Numbered from the stretch's first letter, positions 1-5,522 are shown. The stretch is DNA of 6,040 nucleotides from Bacillota bacterium (GCA_023387655.1 JAEWHR010000010.1:1-6040); one strand, 5' to 3'. The notes: a model not told the origin generated them from the sequence alone. Numbers and translations: made by a program.

Positions 1-20
1 TTTTTCAAATGAGATCTTTC

Positions 21-59
21 TAACAAGAAAAAAGATACTTCTCAATCTTTTCCTTGTTA
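21..59 (-). repeat. Inverted repeat / hairpin between T-box terminator and downstream gene
   Basis: The arms at 45-59 and 21-36 can pair: TAACAAG with CTTGTTA and AAAAGAT with ATCTTTT, with one G-U pair and one bulged base between the two blocks and an 8-nt loop at 37-44. In the minus-strand transcript it lies just after the T-box terminator, so it forms only in read-through RNA. No U-run follows it on either strand, so it does not look like a terminator. It may stabilise the processed 5' end of the downstream mRNA; that role is inference. Confidence 0.45.
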
Positions 60-70
60 AGAAATAAAAA

Positions 71-101
71 AACTTCGTCTCTTAATCCAAGAGACGAAGT
101 T
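71..101 (-). terminator. T-box intrinsic terminator
   Basis: A perfect 13-bp stem (AACTTCGTCTCTT with its complement) and a 5-nt loop are followed on the minus strand by a run of seven U residues interrupted only later. It sits three bases after the T-box motif, exactly where the attenuator belongs. Uncharged tRNA binding should favour the competing antiterminator and allow read-through into the gene left of the window. It would also stop any read-through arriving from ispF. Confidence 0.92.
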
Positions 102-302
102 ATCCGCGGTTCCACTCTAATTCGCATATTGCGAGCTCAAACAGGTAACGGCTGTAACCGAGTTAAGCTACTTTCTTCGCCTAACCAGCTCACGGATGCA
201 CTTCACTTATAAGAAATTCAAGAATGCTTTCAGCCGGTGACATTCCCTCTCTGTGATTTCAAATTAAGCTACTCTTTCCGATCAATGCTTTTCACATATT
301 TT
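71..302 (-). promoter_or_regulatory. T-box riboswitch leader, probable tRNA-Cys (UGC) specifier
   Basis: The minus strand carries the hallmark T-box motif AGAGTGGAACCGCGG at 104-118, with the UGGA that pairs with the tRNA acceptor end. Upstream is a recognisable Stem I: AGUA of the S-turn near 268-271, the AGAGAG element near 246-252, an apical GAATG/CATTC helix, GAAAT/ATTTC and CUUA/UAAG helices, and the specifier side GUGAAGUGCAUCCG at 194-207. Aligning GAA and the following AUC to other T-boxes puts the specifier at 198-200 as UGC, cysteine. GUG (Val) or AUC (Ile) are less likely readings. T-boxes usually control aminoacyl-tRNA synthetase, amino-acid biosynthesis or transport genes. Cysteinyl-tRNA synthetase (cysS) is the best guess for the gene off the left edge, because ispF and cysS are often close in Firmicutes. 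The T-box call is firm; the amino-acid assignment is moderate. Confidence 0.93.
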
Positions 303-308
303 GTAATT

Positions 309-337
309 ATTCTATGAAAAGATTTTGATTTTGTCAA
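309..337 (-). promoter_or_regulatory. Sigma-A type promoter of the T-box transcript
   Basis: On the minus strand TTGACA (332-337) and TAGAAT (309-314) are separated by exactly 17 bases. This is a full-consensus -35 and a 5/6 -10. The start would fall near 302, just before Stem I of the T-box. The promoter begins only about 30 bases after the ispF stop codon, so the T-box gene is an independent transcription unit. Confidence 0.85.
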
Positions 338-368
338 CCTTAAAATCCAATTAGACAAGCACAAAACA

Positions 369-947
369 TCATTTATTTCTGCAGCATCCCTGACAGCTAG
401 CACAATCTCTTGTTTCTACAGCTTCAGGATCATAAACATATGCAACACTATCTTTACCATTATATGCATAGTTTTCAACAGTATTTAATAAACAAATCGC
501 TTGAGCGGAAATTCCTTCTCCGCTACCAGTAAAGCCTAGCCCTTCTTCTGTGGTTGCTTTGACATTAATCTGTTTTTCCGAGATATGAAGAGTTTTCGCA
601 ATGTTAGTAATCATTTGTGGTATATACGGTGCCATCTTTGGACGTTGTGCTATGATGGTAGCATCAATATTTCCAATGATATAACATTCTTTCTCTACTA
701 ATTCTTTTACTTTTTCTAATAAAGCAATACTTGAAATCCCCTCATACTCTTTTGCTGTATCTGGAAAATGCTTTCCTATATCTCCAAGTGCTGCGGCACC
801 AAGAATGGCATCCATAATGGCATGGACTAAAACGTCCGCATCTGAATGACCTAATAAACCTTTTTCGTAAGGTACTGTAACGCCTCCAATAATGAGATCG
901 CGTCCTTCTACTAATTTATGAACATCATAACCCATTCCTACTCTCAT
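369..947 (-). CDS. ispF: 2-C-methyl-D-erythritol 2,4-cyclodiphosphate synthase (IspF) with Cys-rich C-terminal tail
   Basis: This is the cytoplasmic MEP-pathway enzyme that cyclises 4-diphosphocytidyl-methylerythritol 2-phosphate to methylerythritol 2,4-cyclodiphosphate, releasing CMP, on the route to isoprenoids. The family works as a trimer with a metal at each active site. The N-terminus MRVGMGYDVHK carries metal ligands D8 and H10, and H42 follows GHSDADVLVH. The blocks GDIGKHFPDT, ATIIAQRPKM and VKATTEEGLGFTGSGEG, with E135, are intact. The start at 947 has GAGAGGA about seven bases upstream. Normal IspF is about 155-160 residues and should end near L154; this protein runs to 192. The additional 38 residues finish with a cluster of four cysteines (182, 185, 188, 189), which I do not recognise as a known domain. 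The neighbours do not belong to the MEP pathway. The core assignment is very secure; the role of the tail is unknown. Confidence 0.97.
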   Translation of the reverse strand: MRVGMGYDVHKLVEGRDLIIGGVTVPYEKGLLGHSDADVLVHAIMDAILGAAALGDIGKHFPDTAKEYEGISSIALLEKVKELVEKECYIIGNIDATIIAQRPKMAPYIPQMITNIAKTLHISEKQINVKATTEEGLGFTGSGEGISAQAICLLNTVENYAYNGKDSVAYVYDPEAVETRDCASCQGCCRNK

Positions 948-979
948 ACGGATTCCTCTCTAACGTTTGTGTTACTTGT

Positions 980-1008
980 ATCATAAATCATCTTGTGTAA
1001 GAAAACAA
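980..1008 (-). promoter_or_regulatory. Candidate promoter for ispF
   Basis: TTGTTT (1003-1008) and TATGAT (980-985) are 17 bases apart on the minus strand, in the 67-base gap between the AraC-type gene and ispF. The -10 is 5/6 but the -35 matches only TTG. It would leave a leader of about 25 bases before the ispF ribosome binding site. No terminator is evident after the AraC-type gene, so read-through is also possible. Confidence 0.45.
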
Positions 1009-1014
1009 GGGGCA

Positions 1015-1455
1015 CTAGCCTACATATTTACTTTCAATAAGTTTTCCCATCAATCTAGCACGGTATTCTGATGGATTAAGTCCAGTACTTCTACGGAATA
1101 CTTTCGTAAAATAATTATTGTCGGTATAACCGACTCTAGCACCAATTTCTTTAATACTTATGTTTTGCTTTAACATCAATTGTTTCGCTATTCTAATACG
1201 ATATTGTGTAAGATATACGGTAAAGTTTACATGAAAACACTGTTTAAATAGCCTACTAAAATAGGCTTCGGAATAACTCATGGTCTTTGCTGCATCCTGA
1301 AGCGAGATATCCTTCGAATAATTTTCCTGTATGTATCTCTGCATCTGTGCAGCCACTTGGGCTAAGTAAGTTCCTTGCTCCAAATCCTCCGCTTGTACTC
1401 TGCATGCTTCCACTCGGTCCATCTTCTCATCCTCTATTAACAATACATTGTACAT
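1015..1455 (-). CDS. AraC-family DNA-binding protein; remnant of a YesN-type response regulator lacking its receiver domain
   Basis: Residues 41-135 form a typical AraC/XylS double helix-turn-helix. The first HTH is about 50-70 (DISLQDAAKTMSYSEAYFSRLF). The second is about 100-120 and is followed by the family signature GYTDNNYFTKVF..STGLNPSEYR. The first 14 residues, MYNVLLIEDEKMDR, look like strand 1 and the acidic pair (D9, E10) that open a CheY-like receiver domain. The sequence then jumps straight to a helical linker. A YesN-type regulator usually has about 120 receiver residues plus linker and exceeds 200 residues in total; this one has 146. The phospho-accepting Asp and the rest of the receiver are absent. 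The reading frame is open and AAAGGAG lies eight bases before the start, so the gene may still be expressed. It may bind DNA without phosphorylation control or be a decaying gene. No sensor kinase is next to it. The product is presumably cytoplasmic. Confidence 0.85.
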   Translation of the reverse strand: MYNVLLIEDEKMDRVEACRVQAEDLEQGTYLAQVAAQMQRYIQENYSKDISLQDAAKTMSYSEAYFSRLFKQCFHVNFTVYLTQYRIRIAKQLMLKQNISIKEIGARVGYTDNNYFTKVFRRSTGLNPSEYRARLMGKLIESKYVG

Positions 1456-1579
1456 TCCTAAATCTCCTTTCTTTAGGTAAGCACCGCAAGTAGCTACGAA
1501 ACCTTAATCTTTCCCAACTACTCCCTATTATGACTTCATAAGTTTTCATATCTTCTTGCGTTTTATCAATCTGGGTTCA

Positions 1580-1611
1580 CATACTGCTTTTCCCCGAACA
1601 TACACAGTATG
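1580..1611 (-). repeat. Operator-like inverted repeat upstream of the AraC-type gene
   Basis: CATACTG (1580-1586) and CAGTATG (1605-1611) form a 7-bp inverted repeat with an 18-base gap. A second shorter one, CATAC-N3-GTATG, overlaps it at 1599-1611. It lies just downstream of a candidate -10 and about 125 bases before the start codon. It could be a binding site for autoregulation or a small RNA hairpin; there is no direct support for either. Confidence 0.25.
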
Positions 1612-1628
1612 CTTTTACTATAACTACT

Positions 1629-1637
1629 ATAATAGCA
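1629..1637 (-). promoter_or_regulatory. Candidate extended -10 promoter for the AraC-type gene
   Basis: TGCTATTAT on the minus strand is a TGn-extended -10 element with 5/6 match to TATAAT; no good -35 is visible at 16-18 bases. It would give a leader of about 165 bases. The whole gap 1456-1785 is AT-rich and holds no convincing reading frame; besides this element it contains the repeat at 1580-1611 and the weak terminator at 1738-1765. Confidence 0.35.
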
Positions 1638-1737
1638 TGAAAATCGTTAATATGGTGTTAAGATTCACTTTATTACTACTATTTTACTATGAATTAAGAG
1701 AAATCTAATTTTTATTCAATTAAGAGTGTTACCAATC

Positions 1738-1765
1738 AAAAAAAACTAGACATTCTAACATGCTA
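1738..1765 (-). terminator. Possible weak terminator after the DUF1284-type gene
   Basis: On the minus strand TAGCAT can pair with ATGtCTA (one bulged base, 6-nt loop), followed by a G and then eight consecutive U residues, about 20-45 bases after the stop codon. The U-run is convincing, but the stem is short and AT-rich, so the call is tentative. Confidence 0.4.
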
Positions 1766-1785
1766 TTTTAGGCTATCTTGCCACG

Positions 1786-2148
1786 TTAATCCGTATGACA
1801 GATACTGTTCCACTCACAATCAAAACAGATTTCCTTCCATCGACCAGTGTTTTTTAATTTTTCATCAATTATTCTTGAATAATCTTGAAACATCATCTGA
1901 TCACCTTCTTTCATACCACATCCATTTAAACATTCTCTATCATAACGTTTCACTTTTTCACTCGTATCACAGCCATCCTTATTATGAGGACAATATTCAC
2001 AAAGCAAATCTTCCTTAAGACTTATCGTAATCGGTTCTTCCTCTAGTCGCTTTATCAAGTCGACCATATTCTCAACGAACTCTTTGCTATAACCTTTCCC
2101 TTCAAACTTCTTTATGCACATACCATGATGTGCTCTTAACTCTATCAT
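1786..2148 (-). CDS. DUF1284-family cysteine-rich protein
   Basis: This is a small protein of 120 residues, counted from the chosen start MIELRAHHGMC. The opening L-R-x-H-H-x-x-C-I followed by FEGKGYSKEFVENM and a later CEYCPHN-x4-C is the pattern of DUF1284 proteins, which are predicted to hold an iron-sulfur cluster or other metal. There are nine cysteines (11, 50, 53, 60, 73, 77, 108, 111, 117), including two CxxC pairs, plus the HH pair near the N-terminus. There is no signal peptide or membrane segment, so it is probably cytoplasmic. The biochemical role is unknown for the family. The reading frame stays open for six more codons upstream to an ATG at 2166, but that start has no ribosome binding site, whereas the ATG at 2148 has AAGGGGAG six bases before it. 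Neighbours give no functional link. Confidence 0.85.
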   Translation of the reverse strand: MIELRAHHGMCIKKFEGKGYSKEFVENMVDLIKRLEEEPITISLKEDLLCEYCPHNKDGCDTSEKVKRYDRECLNGCGMKEGDQMMFQDYSRIIDEKLKNTGRWKEICFDCEWNSICHTD

Positions 2149-2154
2149 AATGAA

Positions 2155-2162
2155 CTCCCCTT
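2155..2162 (-). promoter_or_regulatory. Ribosome binding site that sets the DUF1284 start
   Basis: AAGGGGAG lies six bases before the ATG at 2148 on the minus strand. It falls inside the alternative longer reading frame that would begin at 2166, which argues that the shorter start is the real one. Confidence 0.75.
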
Positions 2163-2236
2163 CCATATAAACATTAGCAATACCTTGTCTTCTTTGGCTA
2201 ATTTACTTATTATCCAATGCATCTCCTAATAGGAAT

Positions 2237-2269
2237 AAGGTTGAAAGAATTTAAGCTTCTCTCAACCTT
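2237..2269 (-). terminator. Terminator of the GH3 gene
   Basis: In minus-strand RNA, AAGGUUGAGAGAA pairs with UUCUUUCAACCUU over 13 bp (one G-U) around a 7-nt loop, followed by UUAUUCCUAUU-like sequence (the stem itself ends in UU). It lies about 150 bases after the GH3 stop and ends about 90 bases before the DUF1284 start. On the plus strand the same stem has an A-C mismatch, so the structure is better formed in the direction of the genes. The U-tract is interrupted. Confidence 0.6.
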
Positions 2270-2367
2270 TTAATTAAAACTTTTATAATATCAAAATTAT
2301 TCTATACACATAAATAATTAACTCTACTTTTAAAACTTCACTAATAAAATAACTCTGCTTATAAGAA

Positions 2368-2433
2368 TTATTCTACATAAAAAATTATTCTGCATAAAAA
2401 TCATTCTGCATAAAAAATTATTCTGCATAAAAA
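2368..2433. repeat. Four tandem 16-17 nt repeats overlapping the GH3 stop codon
   Basis: Four adjoining copies of TTATTCTGCATAAAAA(A) occupy 2368-2384, 2385-2400, 2401-2417 and 2418-2433, with lengths 17, 16, 17 and 16. Differences are A for G at 2375 and C for T at 2402. The last copy contains the GH3 stop codon. More diverged, similar pieces occur at about 2297-2316 and 2351-2367, suggesting an older, decaying array. There are no spacers, so this is not a CRISPR array. Confidence 0.9.
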
Positions 2434-5330
2434 GATGATAATCTCATATCTCCATGCAATTCTATTTTTAATGTAATATCTTCTTTCCATGATATTCTTT
2501 CCCAGTCTATTGGTACGATAACATCACAAAACAAAGGTTGCTTACTTAATGTAATCTCACCTAGTCTAAACTCAGCACACTTATCATCAGAACGTTGACT
2601 TAAGCACGAAATAACCATACTTCCCATACCCTTACATTGAACTGTCATATGAAATTTCGTTAATTCATTCTCTATCATAACATCTCGGTAAAGAAGTATC
2701 GATGCCTCCTCCTTATTCTTAACAACAACGGCAGTATCACCTAGGCTTCCAAGATGAAGGTATGAGTTCTTACAGTCATCATAATGATCTGCCAATATCT
2801 TCTTCCTTATATTTCGGTTTCCCACCTTCACTCCGTTAAGAAATATCGTATCCTGTAACTTAATATCCTCAGAAGATGCTCCTACTAATATTGTATAATC
2901 TGATTCCTCTAATATCATATCACCATTTACAACATCATAATAGGTTAAATCACTAGTAGGAATAATAAACATAATTTCTCTTTTCTCTCCTGGTAGGATA
3001 TTCTTAACTCGTTCAAAAGCTTTAAGTTGTAAGCGAGGTCTCACAGTCCTCGAAGTTTCTTGTCTTATATATACCTGCACCACTTCATCGCTGGTTTTAC
3101 CTCCTACATTTTCAATCGTTACTGATATTATTAGATTGGTAAAGTCAACTAATTGCACCGTAAGATTTTGATACTTCATGATTGTATAGGTAAGTCCATG
3201 TCCGAATGGATATAAGACTTCTTTCTTAAAATACTGGTAAGTTCGATTACCACGAATTATATCATAATCCTCCATAGGTGGTAAATCCTTTGTATCAAGA
3301 TACCATGTCATCGGTAATCTACCGGAAGGAGATACTTCCCCAAATAATACCGATGCAATTGCATTACCAAGCTCTTGACTTCCAGATGCAGTTGTTATAA
3401 TTGCTGGTATATTCTCTTTTTCCCAGCGTATTGCATATGGATAATTTGTAATAAGTACAAGAATTATGTTAGGATTTACTTTATGTACATGCTGAATTAA
3501 TCTCTTTTGATATGGTGGTAAATCCAAATCAATTCGATCAATTTCTTCCTTACTATTTATCACAGGATTGCATCCTGCTACCAGAATTACATAGTCACTA
3601 TGTTTCGCGTACTCCTTCGCTTCTTCGATTCCATCGGATACTAACTCAAGATCAAAGGTAGCCTTTTCATCTACGGATATTGAAAGCTTTCCTTCCTTAT
3701 CAAAAGCCACAGAATCATCTTTCCAAGTATCCATCGTAACGGAAAGTTCCTGTTTCTTTTGTTTACAAAGAATGTCAAATATAGTGCTATACTTATCTTC
3801 ACCTACAGGATGTAAATCAAATGCCTCTTTAATAAACCAACTAAAGGCTTCTGTCTTTGTCGCTGTAATAATTCCCTCATCCTCATTCGCTGTTAAGAAT
3901 TTACCTTGACTAGTCACTATTGTCAGATTTCCATGGCCCCAATCTGTGATTGTAAATATCTCTCCAAATTCCTTATTCCCTAGTACGAGATAGCCCTCCT
4001 TCGTTACACCAAGGTATTTCTCTTGATATCGAATTCTTACCCGTGGTAAACCATCTACTACATTGGTATTCGTTCGATTTTTACTCCTATTACCATTGTA
4101 GGCTTTAATACCTTGAAATGGTGTTACAAAATAAGGTGGTATTCCACTATACCAGTCTTTATACCAAACATCGGACAATGGTCCAAGGACACAAAATGAT
4201 GATTTATCGTTCGTTATAGGCAAAATCTGTCCCTCATTCTTTAATAAAATCATGGCTTCCTTGGCTGCTTGTAGAGTCAGGGCTTTATTCTCTTCGCTAT
4301 TGATATATTCTTCTGATATTCTTGCATATGGATTTTGTCCTAAAGCATCAAAAAACCCTAGTCGAATCCTTGTTGCAAATGAATTTCGAATTGAGGTATC
4401 TAAATCTTCTACTGATATTAACCCTGCTTGATAGGCTTCTTTTGCCGCTTTAATTACCACTTCACGATTATCTGTAAAACAATCAATTCCTGCTTTAAGT
4501 CCATAGGCAATGGTTTCTGCATGGGATCCAAAATATTTATGATCATTTACTGTTTGTACCATATCACCGCCATCACATACCACATGTCCAAGAAGTCCCC
4601 ATTGGTCTTTTACAATGTCTTTCACTTCGTTATTTACAATGCAAGGGACTCCATTTATCTCATTGTATGCTGTCATAATGGCTTCCGCCTTACCTTCTGT
4701 GATTGCACGTCGGAAGGGCTCTAAATAATATTCATATTTATTTCTTGGGTCAATAGAAGAGGAAGCTGATATCCTATCTTTTTCTGTATTATTCCCATAA
4801 AAATGCTTTAAGGTTGCACCACACCGTATATAAAATGGATCATCACCACGCATTCCAAGAATATAGGAAGATGCCATCTTTCCAGTAAGGTAAGGATCTT
4901 CCCCATAAGCTTCCTCTGTCCGCCCCCAACGCGGGTCACGTTCCATATCTATCGTTGGTGCCCACCGGCACAAACCACCATTTTTGTGACGTTGATATAA
5001 AACTCTTGCTTCATTGCCAACTGCTTTCCCAATCTTTTTTAGAAGTGCCCTATCCCACGTAGAACTCATTCCTATTGGTTGCGGGAATATTGTCGTTGGT
5101 TCTGGCTCTCCTTTATTAAATGCTTGATCATGCCTTGCTTCTACACCATGAGCAGCCTCTCCTCCATGAAATGTACTATTAATACCAAGACGTTCTATCT
5201 TTGGACAGCCTGTTCCTAGAAACTCAAACTTCTCTTCTAAGGTCAAGTTTTCTACTAGATAATCTAACCGTTTCTTAAGAGATAACTTATTATCCCATAA
5301 GGGTGTTTCAAGATATGACATGTTTCCCAT
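2418..5330 (-). CDS. Glycoside hydrolase family 3 beta-glucosidase / beta-xylosidase with inserted and C-terminal extra modules
   Basis: This is a 970-residue GH3 enzyme, expected to remove terminal beta-linked sugars (glucose or xylose) from oligosaccharides. The N-terminal barrel (about 25-330) has APTIDMERDPRWGRTEEAYGEDPYL, the KHF-type motif at K175-H176 and the likely nucleophile D253 in VVCDGGDM. The second, alpha/beta sandwich domain (about 355-400 and 565-680) has EEIDRIDLDLPPYQ, where E595 sits at the usual acid/base position, and later SGRLPMTWY. Between its halves, about residues 430-510 repeat a pattern of KYLGVTKEGYL, GKFLTANEDEG and a WF motif, resembling a beta-trefoil (fascin-like) insert. 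A fibronectin-III-like domain follows at about 735-825. Residues 840-970 are an additional beta-rich region, possibly a carbohydrate-binding jelly roll. There is no signal peptide, so it probably acts in the cytoplasm on imported oligosaccharides. AAAGGAG precedes the start by eight bases. The family is certain; the substrate is not. Confidence 0.95.
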   Translation of the reverse strand: MGNMSYLETPLWDNKLSLKKRLDYLVENLTLEEKFEFLGTGCPKIERLGINSTFHGGEAAHGVEARHDQAFNKGEPEPTTIFPQPIGMSSTWDRALLKKIGKAVGNEARVLYQRHKNGGLCRWAPTIDMERDPRWGRTEEAYGEDPYLTGKMASSYILGMRGDDPFYIRCGATLKHFYGNNTEKDRISASSSIDPRNKYEYYLEPFRRAITEGKAEAIMTAYNEINGVPCIVNNEVKDIVKDQWGLLGHVVCDGGDMVQTVNDHKYFGSHAETIAYGLKAGIDCFTDNREVVIKAAKEAYQAGLISVEDLDTSIRNSFATRIRLGFFDALGQNPYARISEEYINSEENKALTLQAAKEAMILLKNEGQILPITNDKSSFCVLGPLSDVWYKDWYSGIPPYFVTPFQGIKAYNGNRSKNRTNTNVVDGLPRVRIRYQEKYLGVTKEGYLVLGNKEFGEIFTITDWGHGNLTIVTSQGKFLTANEDEGIITATKTEAFSWFIKEAFDLHPVGEDKYSTIFDILCKQKKQELSVTMDTWKDDSVAFDKEGKLSISVDEKATFDLELVSDGIEEAKEYAKHSDYVILVAGCNPVINSKEEIDRIDLDLPPYQKRLIQHVHKVNPNIILVLITNYPYAIRWEKENIPAIITTASGSQELGNAIASVLFGEVSPSGRLPMTWYLDTKDLPPMEDYDIIRGNRTYQYFKKEVLYPFGHGLTYTIMKYQNLTVQLVDFTNLIISVTIENVGGKTSDEVVQVYIRQETSRTVRPRLQLKAFERVKNILPGEKREIMFIIPTSDLTYYDVVNGDMILEESDYTILVGASSEDIKLQDTIFLNGVKVGNRNIRKKILADHYDDCKNSYLHLGSLGDTAVVVKNKEEASILLYRDVMIENELTKFHMTVQCKGMGSMVISCLSQRSDDKCAEFRLGEITLSKQPLFCDVIVPIDWERISWKEDITLKIELHGDMRLSSFYAE

Positions 5331-5336
5331 AAGCCC

Positions 5337-5372
5337 ATCTCCTTTCTAATTTTCATTATACGAAGAGGAGAT
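5337..5372 (-). promoter_or_regulatory. Inverted repeat that could mask the GH3 ribosome binding site
   Basis: On the minus strand ATCTCCT (5366-5372) is exactly complementary to AGGAGAT (5337-5343), which contains the GH3 Shine-Dalgarno, with 22 bases between. An RNA starting upstream of 5372 could fold the ribosome binding site into a 7-bp stem; one starting from the TATAAT at 5355-5360 would lack the masking arm. Confidence 0.4.
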
Positions 5373-5382
5373 TATTTAGCAA
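5355..5382 (-). promoter_or_regulatory. Candidate GH3 promoter, proximal
   Basis: TTGCTA (5377-5382) and a perfect TATAAT (5355-5360) are 16 bases apart on the minus strand. The start would be near 5348, giving a leader of under 20 bases that still includes the AAAGGAG at 5339-5345. Confidence 0.5.
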
Positions 5383-5392
5383 TGTAGTATCT

Positions 5393-5421
5393 TCTATATA
5401 TCATAGATATTCTATCTTATC
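5393..5421 (-). promoter_or_regulatory. Candidate GH3 promoter, distal
   Basis: TTGATA (5/6 to consensus) and TATATA (4/6) are 17 bases apart on the minus strand. A transcript from here would carry about 55 bases of leader, including both arms of the inverted repeat over the GH3 ribosome binding site. The region is so AT-rich that chance matches are common. Confidence 0.3.
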
Positions 5422-5458
5422 AAAGATTCATGAATATAATGTAAAGTCTATTACAATA

Positions 5459-5522
5459 AAGCAGAGTTAATTCACTAATTCTTCGTGATGAACACGCAGA
5501 ACCAGCAAATTAATCTCTGCTT
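5459..5522 (-). terminator. Long imperfect hairpin, possible terminator of the permease gene
   Basis: AAGCAGAG/CTCTGCTT (8 bp) continues past one bulged base into TTAATT/AATTAA (6 bp), closing a 35-nt interior that can form its own small stem (CGTG/CACG flanked by TTC/GAA). In the minus direction the 3' arm is followed by UAUUGUAAU, a poor U-tract. It starts about 70 bases after the permease stop. It may be a terminator, or a structured leader element or operator for the GH3 gene; I recognise no known riboswitch in it. Confidence 0.4.

Noticed and set aside
1..45. Possible minus-strand start: TTG at 43-45 with AAGGA five bases upstream, frame open to the left edge (MRSIFFLVRKISFEK).
   Set aside because: Only 15 codons are visible, they overlap a hairpin arm, and they do not resemble the N-terminus of a cysteinyl-tRNA synthetase. 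The true start is more likely left of the window.
1287..1493. Plus-strand open frame of 68 codons.
   Set aside because: It lies opposite the AraC-type gene, has no family resemblance and no ribosome binding site worth noting.
2149..2166. Longer DUF1284 start at the upstream ATG, adding MEGEFI.
   Set aside because: There is no ribosome binding site before it, and the good one (AAGGGGAG) lies inside these codons and serves the ATG at 2148.
2209..2237. Promoter for the DUF1284 gene using GATAAT at 2209-2214.
   Set aside because: No acceptable -35 is found at 16-18 bases, so it is not listed as a feature.
2368..2433. CRISPR-like array.
   Set aside because: Units are directly adjacent with no spacers, and one overlaps a stop codon; it is a simple tandem repeat.
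4428..4724. Plus-strand open frame of 98 codons.
   Set aside because: It is antisense to the conserved GH3 barrel; its composition follows from the codons of the real gene.
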